Assembly: GCA_017506865.1 (NCBI GenBank)
Contig: JAFCMP010000212.1
Location: 434,001-498,000, forward strand
Reading direction: 5' to 3'
DNA: 64,000 bases
DNA from: Tribonema minus
Lineage: Eukaryota; Sar; Xanthophyceae; Tribonematales; Tribonemataceae
How positions within the stretch are numbered: position 1 is the first letter of the stretch; each line of letters begins with the position of its first letter. A program made the position numbers and the translations under genes. Positions 1 through 11,867 of this stretch are shown in pieces. The notes under the pieces are model-generated. The model made no database searches and was not told the origin of the DNA. It was given only the letters and a program-made list of their open reading frames with translations.

Positions 1-1187
1 CATACTTCAACTTCCACGTGATGTTGAACTGGCGTACATAACACATCATTACGATACTTTCGGCACATACGATATACAACTGAAGGCACAGGTTCACGAT
101 TATGGTTCAAGTTGATTCAGCCAGTACGATTGTACGGCCACAGGTACAGCTACGATTACAGTAACCGTACGGTACGTGTACGGCCTAAGGGGTATATTTT
201 GAACAACCTGCAATTCGGTAACTATTACTATATCTCCTTTCCAGCCCCTCGTCACCTGCTTGCTGCTGCTGTGGCATTGCACCTGCACGTTTGACTGCTG
301 CTACTGCTACATCTGCTGGTCCCATTGCTGCAGCTGCTGCAGCAGCGGCAGTTGCTGCCTGTGACGTGGCACCAGCATAACCTACTGAAGGCCCTGTTGT
401 TCGCATAAGCTCTACATTCCGCAGACATATTTCTTGTACTAGCCCCCTTTCTTGAAGTACCATTTAGGTGATAATGAAGCCCAGGGGCGAGGTCTTGCGA
501 GTTCCTCTGCTCTCACATATTGCAGTCCCACCCTGTTTTGGTGCTCACAAAAATGCCCCTTCCTCTTCCTTTTCACCCAGAGTGCACTGCATTCTCTATT
601 GCAACAACACACTGTTCAACTCCCACATTCAACATCAGCTGCTGGTGTTTGCTGCAGATGCTGAGCTGGCCTTTCAGTGCACTAACGCACAGCATACTAC
701 GTCATTTGACTTCTGCACCTCACACAATGATCAGATGGCCTACCGGCAGCGCCACTACGCCATCCCACACCGCCGTGCCTCTTGCCCCAGTACTTGCAGT
801 GTCTTCAACAATTTCAAGGTTTCCACAAAACTCTTGTAGTCCACACGCTCAATACCACGCCTGGTAATGAAGGCTGGTGAGGCATGCCAATCAGGCCACT
901 ACATTACTGCACCCCATTCTTTGTGCAAGCTCACATAAAGGGCATACCAGGCCCCTCTTTCGCATCAACAAAACAATTTCACTTGCCCCATGGGCTTAAT
1001 CATCGATAGTACGGTACTTGATTCTTAGGCTTGATAATGTCCTTGGCAGGCTCATGCCTGCAGACCGTGCCAGCCTAGCCAGAGTCACTTTCCTACACTC
1101 CCTGGATTCCTTGTCCTGAACCATTTGCAATCAATCAGCACGCATCAATCAGCCTGTCGTGCTTTTGTCCTGCTGCGTGCTACACAG
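1..1187. other. No supported gene; probably upstream intron
   Basis: I see no convincing coding segment on either strand. There is a short alanine-rich stretch read on the minus strand near 300-400 and a pocket rich in GTAC/TACGG words near 100-190 that resembles decayed transposon ends. Because the exon that starts at 1188 lies in the middle of its protein family, this stretch is probably an intron of the same gene, and the 5' exons lie outside the window. Confidence 0.4.
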
Positions 1188-4100
1188 GTGAATGTCACAA
1201 GCAAGGTGGCTGTGCTGCAGGCGCTGGCTGGCCATGATCCGGATGTGGACGCTATCTATCGCCTCACCCGGCCTCTGCCGCTGTACTTCAACTTCGAACC
1301 GGAGAAGATCTTGCTGGTCTCGCGGCGCACCCTTTCCCCATACAATGCTCAGGCCACACTGCACTTCAAGGCAGGGCTATTCGCGATGCTTCTCCCGGTA
1401 ACCGTCCACGGCAGGTGAGGCTCGGAATATATGCGTTCAGCATGTGCATGCTGCCTTGCTGTGTTGTTTATATATCAATGACTTACATGTGGTTACCCTG
1501 CTACTAGCAGCATTTTACTTCGTGATTGCGTAATTCAGTGCATGTACCTCTGTACGTCAGCTGAGGTGATTGTGCGAAGTTTTAAGCTTTTTTTTGTTCC
1601 ATCATGAAAGTGAGCTCCCGGAGGCCTCAATTGCCACAGATCAGACCAAGATGGTGCAGGCAGACCGAAACAGGTCCGCACTCAGTGTCAAGAGGAAGGT
1701 TGTACCATCATGCGAAATTCAGCTTGACGGACTGAGCCTGGTACTCACTGTGGCATGTTGGGTGAAGAATTTTCTGTATAAATCGGAAGTTTGTATGTAC
1801 TTCTATGCTACTTCTTTTTGAGTCAGAAAATTGAACTTCTGCTACGGCCACACGTGCTTGAAGTAACTCTGATACTCGCATGTGAAGTTGCGAACGAACT
1901 TTGCGTCAATCGGAAAGAATTTTCAACCCACGTATGCAGCCAATGATGACCTGCAAAATCAGCATAGTCAGTTCGGCTGCATTAGCAAACATCATGGGTA
2001 CAATTGGCAAACTGTTTTTGACCTGCTGCGCAATCCTGGCCTGGTCTACGATAGTGGAGGCCTCCGGGAGCGGGTGAGTGACGGCAGCTCCTTTCTAACA
2101 CTACAAAGCAAACAACCAAGCGAACACCATGCAGTTGTGATCCTAGGCTCATGTTTATAAAACTACAGTGATCGCACCATCATGCGTGCGTGTACTGGTT
2201 ATGTGTGGCAATATGTGCTGTACAGACGTGTGTCGTGGTTGTACATGGCAGCAATACCATTGCATTCTCTCCTTGTTGTCCTCACATATGAAGCGGCCAT
2301 CGATCATGAACTATTCGTATCATGCCACAGAAGCTTGGTTTACAGCCAACTGGTTGAATGTGATGCTTGCCACAGAGCCTCTGGGCAGCCTGAGAGTGCT
2401 GTGAGATGTACTCCCGAGTCTGACCCGACCCTGCTTGATGAATTCAAATGTTTGCCCGTTTTCAGCAGCGACAAAATTCAGAGAGTAATTGCTTCCAAGC
2501 CTAGCCGCTATGGAGCGACTGCGTTCCTGGTGCCGCTGCTGTCCAGGTGGCCAAGTAAACTCAGCTGACAAAAGGTCAGAAGCAGAATGTGGAGCTCACA
2601 CACGTTGTTACATCTCTGTGAACGTGACGAGAAGACATAGGTCACCCAGCAGAAGCAGACTAAGTGTGCGAAGCCTTTTCAAAAGCCAGGTAGGTGACTC
2701 TTTCCTCCTAACATACTATACTTCAAGGCACTACAGCTTCAAATTAGTTGAAGGTCGCACAACTTTCTGACCGAACATCAACAGTTCGCTTCAGCTTGGT
2801 CTGCGGACGATGGTGCAACTCTCAAACTTGAAAGTGAAGACGATGGCTGAGACTGACAGTTCATGTTAAACTTCATCTTAAGGGAAATAATCAGTTGCGG
2901 TAGCATCCCAGTGCTCACATTATAATATAACAGTTGTTGTTGTACCTACATCTGCAGCCCGAACTGAAACAAACTATTGGTGTTCAATCGAATGATTGTG
3001 CGATCTTCAACTCCGAGTCTGTTGGATCGAGCACTGTTTTGTAGCAGTCAGGTTGCACTTGAAGTTGTGCACTTGACGTTGCAGTTTGTTCGAGATCTGT
3101 TCGAGATCAGTTCGAGATCTTTTGCGTTGATGACTCAGCAATCCTGAGCTGGAATGCCCAAGCTTGCTGTGCTTTGTAATATCACTTCCTTTCCTACACA
3201 CTAGCACGTGTGTGTGACTTGTTGCTGTGATGGCTCAAGCTCAGGTTCCTCTGCACGGTGATTTGCGCGATGTCAATATTGCAACGGTTATGAGCCTTAA
3301 GCTCAAGCTGAAGCTAGAGTTATTGACGGCAAGGAGGAGGATTGGCCTATGTTCGCCAACGCGTTCGAGTCGGCACTGCTGTGCGAAGGAGTCCCGGCAT
3401 GCATGGTGCAATGGGGAGAGCAGTTCGAGGTTGGGCTGCGGGTCAGCAACCAGCGCGTCTACGATGAGCTGGACGTCAGGAATTACTCAGCGTTGGTCGC
3501 CTGCGTGTCCCGCAAGGCGACTGACGTTCACTACATCCTACTACGCGACGGGAACAACAGGCACGGAAGGGAGTCCTTCAGGGCGTTGCAGCGGAGGTTC
3601 GAGCCGAGGAGCGTCAGTACGGCCATGGCAATATCGGACCAGCTGCACTCTCTGGAGATGGGGGAGCGCTCGGTGGCGGAGTATTTCGGTCACGTGCGCT
3701 ACCTGCGGTCCAGATTGGCTACGCTGGGCATAGCGATGGCTGATGGCGAGCTGCTGCTGCATTTGTTGCGGGGTCTCCCCAACACGGAAGGTTACTGGAT
3801 GGTGGCTACTAATCTCCGGTGCATGCCACGCATGGACTTGGATGAGGCGGAGCGGCAGCTCAAGGCGCACTGCGACGCGGAGGTCGCAGCTGCGAGGACC
3901 GGCAAGGGCGCGGCAGCCTTTGCAGCACAGGTTCCAGGCAAGGGTCTGGACAGGAGCGTGCCTCAAATTAAGAGTGCGTGTCATTGGTGCGGGCGCGTAG
4001 GTCACTGGGTCTACGAGTGCAAACAGAAAAAGGCCGGCAAGAAGCCGGCGCCAGGGTCAGTTGCGGCAAAGAGGTCCTTGGCGAAGCAGCAGCGTCGTCA

Positions 4101-7100
4101 GCAAGAGGCAGGCGGCGAGGATCCTACACGGGCTTGCATCGCTCGAGTCGGCGAGTCGCAGGGTGAGGGCACTGCTTTAGTAGCAGCGGTGCCTCAGCAG
4201 CAGCAGGCGTCTGGCGATGTCTACATTTACGTCGACAGTGGAGCAAACCGGCACATCATTGACCCTTTGCAGCTTGGGGTCGACTTGAGCTCAGTAGTTT
4301 CAGCATGGCGGCCCGATCGTATCCCGGTGGAGACTGCTCATGCTTCAACTTCTGGGGAGGTCACGGTGTCGGTGGGCGTAGCCGACTTGCACATCAAGGT
4401 GCCAGTCAAGCATGGGCGCGAGGAGCAGCTGCTGGTGCGGGAGGCGGTAGTAGTTCCCGGGCCAGGCCAGTTACTGCTCAGTGCCTCACTTCTGACCAAG
4501 CATGGCGGCAGTGTCATTCTCAGCAAGCATCACTCCAAGTTAATTCTGCCGGGAGAACCTCGCGAGGAGGTACGTTTGGAGCCATACGGAGGCCTTTACC
4601 GCTTCAGGGTGCGTCTGGACAGCGAAGGCGCACAGCTTGCTGGAGGCGGTAAGGAGGGCGCAGCCGCTTATGCAGCGAAGGTCTCTCTGCAGCGATGGCA
4701 TCAGCGGCTGGGGCACCTCAACCTGGCGAACATGCGGAGGCTTGCAGACACGGAGGGGCCGGAGTTCAACTTCCAGTTGGGGAGCTGGAGCCTTGTGAGA
4801 CCTGCCATCTGGGCAAGGCAGCTCACCAGCGCACCCCCCTCAGGCCACACAGGGTGCTACTGCCAAAGGACAGCTTTGGCACTCGGACACGGCCGGGCCC
4901 TACGAGGTGGAGAGCCGCAACAGGAGCCTCTACGCTCGGGTGTTCGTCGACGAGGTATCTCGCTACCATGTAGTTTACTGTCACCGGCACAAGGTTGACC
5001 AGGTGGCAGACGTGGAGCGGTTGCGCGGAGAGGTGCTGGCGCCTGCAGCGGTGCATATGCACGAATTGCACATGGACTGTGCAAAGGAGTTCATTAGCGC
5101 AGATCTTCAAGAGCACGCGCGCTCGGCGGGGTACTTGCTCAGCCACTCTTCGCCGTACACTCCGGAGTCCAACGGCATCGCGGAGCGGGCTTGGCGCACC
5201 ATCAACAGCAAGGCCCGCTGCATGCTGCAGCATGCTTCCCTCCCACTATTTCTATGGGAGCATGCAGTGCAGGCGGCAGTTTACCTCATCAACAGGAGCC
5301 CTCATGCAGCCTCAACCTACTGGCGCGCACGCAGCAGATGCAGCAGACGCAGCAGCAGATGCAGCAGATGCAGCAGATGTGGACGCAGCAGAGCCCGGGG
5401 AGGGCGCCCGAGTAGCACCTGAGGCGTCGCGTACGCGCAGCGGGCGCGGTTACTCGGCTCAGCCTGCCGCGAGATTTGCTGCCTTGGCGGAGCAGGTGCT
5501 AGCAGACCCCAAGTCGTACAGGGAGGCTGTCTCGGGCACTGATGGCGGCAAGTGGCGGGCGGCGTGCGATCGCGAGATGGCGGAGCTGCACGGTTGCAAT
5601 ATTGACATCGCGCAAATCACCGTGCAGAGGAACCTGAGCTTGAGCCATCACAGCAACAAGTCACACACACGTGCTAGTGTGTAGGAAAGGAAGTGATATT
5701 ACAAAGCACAGCAAGCCTGGGCATTCCAGCTCAGGATTGCTGAGTCATCAATGCAAAAGATCTCGAACTGATCTCGAACAGATCTCGAACAAACTGCAAC
5801 GTCAAGTGCACAACTTCAAGTGCAACCTGACTGCTACAAAACAGTGCTCATTTCAACACCCTCCCCCAGTCAAGACGCCCCAGAGCTTGACTGTCAAAAC
5901 TAAAATGACAGCCGTGACAGAGCCTGGTGCCTTACTCTGCGCTGCCACTTAAACAACAACTGCAATCATGCGCTGCCCAAAAGCGCCGCTGTGTGGAAGT
6001 GGTGCTGAACTGCGCCTAGCACTTTGGTCAGCACATCTGCATGCTGCTCCTGTGTGCGCACTGACTCTACTGATACTAGTCCGTTCTGCACTTGCTCGCG
6101 CACATAATGGTACTTTACATCAATGTGCTTAGTGCGCTGCGAGGCACCTGCATCCGCAGCTAAATGGATCGCCGCTGCATTGTCCTCCATAATGCGCACC
6201 ACCCCCTGCTCCGCGCTAAGAAACTCCAGCAGCTGCGCCAAAGGCCGCACCTCCTTGCTAGCGTCGCAAAGCGCCACGTACTCCGCCTCCGTTGAAGAAA
6301 GCGTGACGCAAGGCTGCAGTTTCGAGCGCCAAACTACCGCCGCTCCGCAGAGCAGAAACGTGTAGCCGGTCTAACTGCGCCGCGTAGAGCTGTCGCTGGC
6401 GAACGACGCGTCCGCATAGCCGACCAGCTGCAGCTGCGCTCCCTCCTGCCGCCTGTAGGTGATACCTGTGGGGTGGCCCATCAGGTAATGCAGCACGCGC
6501 TTGGCTGCCTCCATGTGGCACCGCTTGGGCTGCGCCATGTGCCGCTGTAGCTGCGACACCGTAAAGCTGATGTCCGGCCGCGTGCAAGTGGCTATCCACT
6601 GCAGCCCGCCAACCATGCTCTGGTACTCTGCTACCTGAGCTCCCTCCAGCTGCGCTGACTCCTATGCTGCAATAGCCGTTGTCGTTGCTGGGGTGTGTGC
6701 CGGATGCGCGCCTAGCTGGTGGTGACGCTCCAGCAGCGTGTTGATGTAGTCTGGTTGCGAGAGCGTGATGCTGCCGTCGTCGTGGCGCGTGAAGTTGATG
6801 CCGAGGAACCGTGTGGGAAATCCCAGGTCCTTGATGAACTCGCTGGCGATGAGGTCAACGGTCGCCTGCAGCACGCCGCTGTCCGTGCTGCCCGTTGTGA
6901 ACACGTCGTCCATGTAGATGACCACGATGACTCCGTTGCTGCAGTTGCGCAGCACGCAAGCGTCCGCCGGTGACTGAACAAAGCCGTGCTCCAGCAGAAA
7001 GTCGATCAGCTTCCTGTGCCAAAGCGCTGGGCTTTGGTGCAAGACGTAAAGACCCTTGTGCAGCTGCATCACAAGAGGCTCGCCGTCTGCTCCGCGCTGC

Positions 7101-9823
7101 ACGTAGCCCTCCGGCTGCAGCACGAATGTAGGCTTGTCGATGTCGGCTTGGACGAACGCGTTCATGACGTCGCAGATGTGTAGCTGCCAGCCATGATGAG
7201 CAGCTAGCGCCACAACAGACCGTAGTGACTTGATGTCTGCGGTGGGCGCGTAGACGTCGTCGAAGTCGATGCCGGGTCGCTGCTGATCGCCCCGCACTAC
7301 TAGCCGCGCCTTGTGACGAACAACCTTGCCTTGCTCGCCGAACTTGGTCTTGAAGACCCAAGTGCAGCCAAGCACTTTGGCGCCCACCTCCACCTCACTG
7401 CGTGGAATGAGACTCCAAGTGCCCCTGCCCTGCAGCTCCGCAATCTCGCAATCGCACGCCGCCCGCCACTTGCCGCCATCAGTGCCCGAGACAGCCTCCC
7501 TGTACGACTTGGGGTCTGCTGGCACCTGCTCCGCCAAGACAGCAAATCTCGCGGGCTGAGCCGAGTGACCGCGCCCGCTGCGCGTACGCGACGCCTCAGG
7601 TGCTAATCGGGCGCCCTCCCCAGGCTCTGCTGCGTTCACATCTGCTGCATCTGCTGTTGTGTCTGCTGCATCTGCTGTGTTAAAATGTGTGGTACCTTTA
7701 GAAACAGGGGATTTGCGCCAATACTTATCTTCTCGCTACGGGCTTGTTCTCCCCTCATTACGGGCCTGGAGGGCAAGCTGATGATTTGAACACCCGCCCC
7801 ATATTTTGCTCAATATGACTTGCCGGTGCCAGTCGACAAAGCTAGTGCCACCATAGGAATGTGGCCATTGGACAGGGAACATGCAGAGCTGTCTCCAGAT
7901 TAGCTCCTCACGTCTGGTGGAATATTATAGTACCGTCAATTACAAGTTGAAGGCCATCTCATCAACAATACCTATCCCAGCATTGTCACTGCTCATCGAC
8001 AAAAACAAATTTCCTTTGCACTGCTTACTGAACACATCTGATATCCTGGTCAGCTTTTCCATCATCATCCACCGCTAGCCATCGCTTTAATGATTCACTC
8101 CTCTTGCTGTTGTTGACTTTGGAAACGGAGGCCTAAGAAAAGCAATCCATTAAACTGTTGCCTGATTTGCCGTCTGCTTTTTCATGCCGACTCTGCATGT
8201 AGGATTGCTGACATCTGGAGGTCCTACTTCTCACAGCCTCTCTTCTGGGCGGCAGATCTACGAGTGGGGTTCATGGGCCAGTACGTGGAGCAAGTGCGTA
8301 ACGTGCACGACTACATGGGGGATCTACTCGCCGAAGCCGACCTCTATTACAAAGCGGAAGCCCTTGTGAACCTCCTCAGCAGCTGGTCCAGCCATCACAC
8401 CACCATGCAAGGCATGATGGAGGCCCTGTGGGCAGACATGTACATGCGCGGATACATAGAGCTCTTCGATGTCGAGCTCGTGCAGCTTTGGTTGCAAGAG
8501 CTGACAGCAGCGGGGCTATCATTCCCTTGCATATCATCACAGCATGTGGCACATCCAACGAGGCAGGTGACAGTGCCCTTCGGTCATAGTACATCCGAGT
8601 TCAGTGTACCGAGCCGGGCAACCCCCATGCTAGCCGGCTTTTCCCTTGCTGGCGGGGAAAGGAGCACTGCCAGTCTGCTGCCCGCTGCTGGCGGCACCAA
8701 CATGGTAGCAATCCGGGCTCAGCAATGCCTGCAGATCTGCGGCAGCAACGCCGCCTGTGTCGCGTGGTCCTTGACTCCTCTAGCAGCTGATAGCACTGTC
8801 GCAGGCAGCGTCCCCTGCTTTGCCAACAACAAGCGGCTGCAGTGCTTGTGCTCTCTGCATTCAAGGCCACTTGATAATCAGGAGGACAGTCGGGAACGTG
8901 ATATTTTTGCGGTAAGGGCATCAGAAGAGGACCGTAACTTCACCTTTTCTGGCGTCATCCATCGCGACGTGATAATTTACAAGGGCAAGCCAGTCGCAGA
9001 AAACGGCAACAGGGTGCTGATGATCATCCACTTCCACCACAGATTCTCACAGGCTGCGGCAGATTTCATAACAACCGAGATGCTGCCGCTGTGTTTGCCA
9101 GCGGGCTTTGAGGTCGTTCTGACTGGGCCGTTTTCGGCAGTAGAAGGTGTGCTCTTCAACCCGTGGGTTCTCGATGGGTACTTGGCTACCCTGGCTCCTG
9201 CATTGGCTTACTTTCGGTTTCCCGGATACGACGGGTATCTATTGGTGAATGATGATTACATGATCAACTTCTTCAAGCTCAGTGTCAATGCAGACTTTAC
9301 GTCTGTGCCATGGGGCAACTTCCCGCTGACCGCCAATGAGGTAGACCACCTCGACGCTTTTACAGAGGCGGATGTGTCAGCTTGGTGTTGGTGGACAACA
9401 AGTCTGACAGACACTCTAGCAGCTGTCAAAGAGGTGGCTGACCACTGGCCGCTGCTGATCAAGGACGGCTCAGCCCTGGCAGGCAAAACAGCATCTGCCT
9501 TTCACAGGTCATATGGCTGCGACGGGTACTATCTGCCAGCCTCCGCCATGGCTGATTATGCGACGCTGTCCATGATTTTCACAAGTAGCAACGTCTTTTT
9601 GGAAATTGCGGTGCCAACAATATTCGGCATGCTTTTCGATGAGACGACGTATAAGTTTCTTGAAATGTGCGGTCAAGGATATGTGGACCCATCCCAGTGC
9701 ACATTTGCTCATCCCATCAAGTTCAGCGATCCTGAGAACCGGGCCAGGGCACTAAACATTTTCGGTGAGCAGTGTGGCATGTTTGCTGTTGGAGGACCCC
9801 TTGTCCGACACAGATTTTCATGA
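1188..9823 (+). CDS. STELLO/DUF288-like putative glycosyltransferase, 3' part, two exons (1188-1414, 8203-9823)
   Basis: Two exons join cleanly in frame. The first starts after a pyrimidine-rich ACACAG and ends at GGCAG|GTGAGG. The second starts after GCATGTAG and runs to TGA at 9821. Across the junction the protein reads ...LLPVTVHGR-IADIWRSYF..., which matches the DUF288/STELLO core, as do DPDVDAIYRLTR upstream and the acidic, aromatic segment around ADLYYKAEALVNLL downstream. The C-terminal half has LLVNDDYMINFF (near 9240-9270), IAVPTIFGM and AHPIKFSD, in the order I recall for the family's second domain. In Arabidopsis STELLO proteins sit in the Golgi and act with cellulose synthase; the reaction here is unknown. 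About 614 residues are visible, and the N-terminal part including any membrane anchor lies left of the window. A Cys-rich PAN/Apple-like segment splits the two conserved halves. The 6.8-kb intron carries retroelement pieces, yet the last exon is fully open, so the gene may still work. Confidence 0.75.
1415..3019 (+). other. Left part of the large intron
   Basis: This stretch follows the GTGAGG donor and ends where the Copia LTR begins. It contains only short, biased open frames and no protein motif that I recognise. Without the retroelement pieces the intron would be about 2.1 kb. Confidence 0.5.
3020..3285 (+). repeat. Copia LTR plus leader, left copy
   Basis: The segment 3029-3285 recurs in inverted orientation at 5593-5849 with 2 differences in 257 bp. 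It begins TGTTG and contains a tandem TTCGAGATC motif. The LTR proper probably ends near CCTACACA around 3200, and the remainder is leader and the first codons of gag. The exact LTR end is uncertain because no second direct copy is present. Confidence 0.7.
5593..5858 (-). repeat. Copia LTR plus leader, inverted right copy
   Basis: This is the reverse complement of 3029-3285. On the minus strand it follows a GGGGGAGGG polypurine tract and begins TGTTG, as expected for the 3' LTR of the piece that carries reverse transcriptase and RNase H. It runs on past the LTR into leader and gag start, so an LTR is shared between an upstream 3' end and a downstream 5' end. This is typical of tandem or circular (one-LTR) intermediates. 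Confidence 0.7.
7677..8202 (+). other. Right part of the large intron
   Basis: This runs from the edge of the Copia piece to the acceptor GCATGTAG. A short open run near 7775-7905 (containing SATIGMWPLDREHAEL) looks protein-like, but it matches nothing I recognise and ends in a stop. The last 100 bases are T-rich, as expected before an acceptor. Confidence 0.45.
8690..8875 (+). other. PAN/Apple-like cysteine-rich segment within the STELLO-like protein
   Basis: The segment encodes QQCLQICGSNAACVAWSL, then about 20 residues, then two further cysteine clusters (VPCF and QCLCSLH). The spacing C-x3-C-x5-C-x2-W followed by later cysteines is that of PAN/Apple modules, which fold in the secretory pathway and bind proteins or sugars. 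It sits between the two conserved halves of the protein, where plant members have only a linker. The assignment is by pattern alone. Confidence 0.4.
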
Positions 9824-10153
9824 GCATCAGTTTTATTGATTAAATTGCGCACACTGTTTCATTGAGTTTTCATTTGCTCTGCAAACGGCTTGCTCTGGGA
9901 AGCCATCGGATTGCCTTGATAATTGGCGGTTACGTGTTTGCAGGCTCGACCTTTGCCATTGCCTGCATGTTGTCTACGGCCGGGCGCTGCATCGTTGCAG
10001 CTTATGGATCTAGTAGTCACGATGGGGCCCTGCCAGTGTGTGCATGCATGCGACGTTGTGAGATTTACTGCTGATGTGTGTGTGGCGCGAATGCAACACT
10101 TGATGCCACTCTGCAATCATTGCATGATGATGATCAGTAAGACAGTATGTGAT
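9824..10153 (+). other. 3' flank of the STELLO-like gene
   Basis: This stretch holds the 3' untranslated region and spacer, with AT-rich ATTGATTAAATTG just after the stop. I see no other gene here. Confidence 0.4.
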
Positions 10154-10784
10154 CCTCCTTGTTAGTTACGGCACATCGCGGTAGTTACTTCCGCGTAAGT
10201 ACGTCCGTAACTCGGTAAGACTGACTTACGGCATTGACGGCTACGGCCAACTTAGAGCGACTGTAGTAGAAGTTTAACTTCAACACCTTTATCAACTTCA
10301 ATGGTTTGAATCTTCAACTTGTGTTTTTCGTGCAGCGCGCCCTCGCTGCACTAGTGTGTCTGCCGATAGCAATAGAATCAGTATCTGGCATGCGTACACC
10401 GTGACTGTAGCTACTGCTGGCGTGGAGAAGTGAAGTGGTGGCGACGAAGTTCTGTGCAAGCACTCTCTCGCGAGGTGGGCTGCACCTCGCTGAGGTTGGC
10501 CTGCAGATATGATTCATATGTACTTGCAGAAAGCATTCAATATGCTTTCAAGATCTGCAACAATGATGATGCTCTTTCTACAGATGAGTGTTCTGCCCTG
10601 GAGGCCGATACTCCTTGGCACTCGATGCTGGATGATGCGGAGGTGGAACCTCCTCAGGGGTGGCGGTCTTGCTTAAAGACCTTGAGACTTGTGGAGTGAG
10701 AGACCATGAGCTGATGCCAGTTGAGGGTATCCATCTGACTCAGACCAGAGTTCATCAATGAATCATGAACATGATCCACAGTCA

Positions 10785-10800
10785 AACCCTAACCCTAGGG
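10785..10800 (+). repeat. Short interstitial telomere-like tract
   Basis: The run AAACCCTAACCCTAGGG holds two CCCTAA units. It is too short to have meaning on its own, but it agrees with the longer tract at 23118. Confidence 0.3.
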
Positions 10801-10811
10801 CATGTGTCATA

Positions 10812-11515
10812 CCGTAGGAAACGGATTATAATACCCCCCTCTTGTATAAGACCCCCCCCCTGTATAATACCCCCCCGTCTTGTTGTTTTGTGCTTCTCGT
10901 TGCTAAGACAGGGGCCACTTTGTATAAGACCCCCCCCCTTCTTTGCAAGCTGATGCAGATGACCAGAAACCAGTCAATATGGAGTGTTATGTTGTCTCCT
11001 CTTGAACTTTTTCCACGATCAGCCAAATTCAAGTTTTTGTTGAAGTTCGTGGCGCGAGGTTTCGTTTGGCCTGTGCCGATACTTGCATGCGGTCCCAGCG
11101 CAGCGAGCTCTGATCAACGCGCAGCTATGGCATAGGTTGTGCTGTGCGCTTGCTGCGCACAGCCTATTTGGCTCAGCCAGGCTAGAGCACCTCTGAATCT
11201 GAGTACGTGCGGTGAGCTGAATGCCGCGATTGTGCTGCACGATGCTGCAGATATACGTGAAAAACAGAAGGGTGGTGTTCCCACCATCACCATCGCTTGA
11301 TTGACCAGCAGATGAGGCTATTGCTGCCTGCTTCAGAGCAAATTGAGTAGATACATCTGCCGAGGACGGGGGGTCTTGTCAACACGAGGCTTGGAAGGAT
11401 GCTAAGACAGGGGGAACTCTGTATCAGAGGGGCTACTTTGTATAGTCCCCCCCCGTCTTAGCAACAAGGGCCTGAAACTGCAAGACGGGGGGGTATTATA
11501 ATCCGTTTCCTACGG
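10812..11515. mobile_element. Pogo/Tc1-like non-autonomous DNA element (704 bp)
   Basis: Terminal inverted repeats begin CCGTAGGAAACGGATTATAA and run into ACCCCCC at both ends, flanked by TA on each side. Inside, copies of TATAATAC or TATAAGAC followed by 7-9 C occur near the left end, and mirrored G-runs occur near the right end. No transposase is present. TA target sites with AT-rich words next to C-runs resemble Pogo/Tigger-type ends, so I place it in the Tc1/mariner superfamily by that likeness only. Confidence 0.65.
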
Positions 11516-11867
11516 TATATCAATCTGATTCACAGTGGTGCACAGAGCTCCTGCGTAACCAAGCGCGAACAATGCATCTGTCCTCGGCCATTGCACAGTC
11601 AACGGTTACTACGCTAGTTACAGCAACTGCGAAGCGCATTCAGTTGTACTTCGAAGTATACAAAGGCATTGTGCATGCAGTGCCACTTTTTCTGCATCTT
11701 GATGGTAATACTTTCAACAGAGCATCAGCATAAGACGTGGTGTTGAATTGAAGTACGAAGCTCACCTTGAAGTCTGCCGTCATTTGCCGTACTTTATGAA
11801 TTTGCAGCAACTAACTTACGTACTTACTCTGACGTAATTTGGCGTCATTACGTCATTAACAACCCTG

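Larger units (their letters stand above)
3020..7676. mobile_element. Ty1/Copia fossil: inverted composite of two pieces
   Basis: The left piece (3020 to about 5592, + strand) has an LTR starting TGTTG, a gag-like region, a CCHC zinc knuckle (near 3980-4025), a DSGA aspartic protease site, a GAG-pre-integrase HxxxxH region and an integrase core. The right piece (about 7676 down to 5593, - strand) has the Copia reverse transcriptase with its YMDD box, an RNase H region, a polypurine tract next to 5858, then an LTR, leader and the start of gag. The two pieces share about 260 bp of RT-proximal sequence in opposite orientation and differ there, so they come from two copies or a rearranged one. It is broken, with a handful of breaks. 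The two LTR/leader segments are about 99% identical, so it is young. It lies in the intron of the STELLO-like gene. Confidence 0.85.
10154..11867. mobile_element. Possible hAT-like DNA element carrying a nested MITE
   Basis: The left edge (CCTTGTTAGTTACGG..., with GTAAGTACGT about 40 bases in) and the reverse complement of the right edge (CAGGGTTGTTAATGACG..., with GTAAGTACGT at a like distance) resemble each other over about 55 bp, including TTGTTA and several TTACG words. CAGGGTTGTTA is a hAT-type end. I see no 8-bp target duplication and no transposase. Short open frames inside, such as 10430-10699, match nothing known. It encloses the Pogo-like MITE at 10812-11515. Confidence 0.35.

Noticed and set aside
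2182-2568. 128-codon plus-strand frame inside the STELLO-like intron
   Set aside because: It has no ATG-supported start context, domain or codon bias, and it lies between two exons that join directly.
6123-7606. Plus-strand frames across the Copia RT region
   Set aside because: They are antisense shadows of the minus-strand reverse transcriptase and RNase H.
10154-11867. Firm hAT assignment of the outer element
   Set aside because: No target duplication and only partial end similarity; kept as a low-confidence feature.
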